This document shows, piece by piece, positions 7,196 through 7,257 of a DNA stretch of 7,257 bases. The position numbers and the translations under genes are program-made. The DNA lies in assembly GCA_018663485.1 (NCBI GenBank), contig JABJQI010000143.1, forward strand, positions 1 through 7,257. Reading direction: 5' to 3'. Positions within the stretch are counted from its first letter, which is position 1; each line of letters starts with the position of its first letter. The notes below the pieces were generated by a model that was given only the letters and a program-made list of their open reading frames with translations, was not told the DNA's origin and ran no database searches. The stretch comes from Opitutia bacterium. Lineage in GTDB: Bacteria > Verrucomicrobiota > Verrucomicrobiia > Opitutales > Coraliomargaritaceae.

Positions 7196-7257
7196 GAGAA
7201 AACGCGCGATGAAAACAGCTTCCCCCCACGAAACAAGCACGAAAACGGGATACTTGC

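Noticed and set aside
7193..7240. GTG at 7240 as the aspS start, adding 15 residues
   Set aside because: AspRS proteins normally begin at the MxRTH-like segment encoded from 7195. The extension looks like leader sequence.

Overview
The window suggests a Gram-negative bacterium of moderate GC content, most likely from the Verrucomicrobiota (Opitutae/Puniceicoccales-like). The lineage call is inference. It rests on a very large multi-module LptA/OstA-type protein, an HPr kinase next to lptB, and a stand-alone dnaA locus without dnaN or rpmH beside it. LPS-export genes show directly that there is an outer membrane with LPS-like lipid.

All five protein genes lie on the minus strand, so the biological order runs from high to low coordinates. 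It is aspS (7195-5396, aspartyl-tRNA synthetase), a strong rho-independent terminator (5366-5336), a large lptA-like gene (5323-3413), lptB (3356-2616), hprK (2597-1626), a 490-bp AT-rich intergenic region (1625-1136), and dnaA (1135 to the window edge, 3' end missing). lptA, lptB and hprK look like one transcription unit with gaps of 56 and 18 nt. aspS is separated from it by the terminator, although lptA begins only 12 nt after the terminator's T-tract.

The lpt genes encode the periplasmic bridge (LptA-like, possibly with an LptC-like N-terminal domain) and the cytoplasmic ATPase of the LPS transporter. hprK encodes the bifunctional HPr(Ser) kinase/phosphorylase, a carbon/PTS regulator whose HPr partner is not in the window. 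aspS carries His31 and Gly82, residues linked to non-discriminating charging of both tRNA-Asp and tRNA-Asn.

The most unusual stretch is the dnaA upstream region. Two consensus DnaA boxes and one near-consensus box are arranged in inverted orientation around an AT- and purine-rich tract. Outside them lies an inverted pair of an unrecognised 15-base split motif, TTAACAG-N2/3-GTGTCACA. Both pairs are centred near position 1340. This is a candidate replication origin or dnaA autoregulatory region. The flanking inverted motif is the best candidate in the window for something undescribed.
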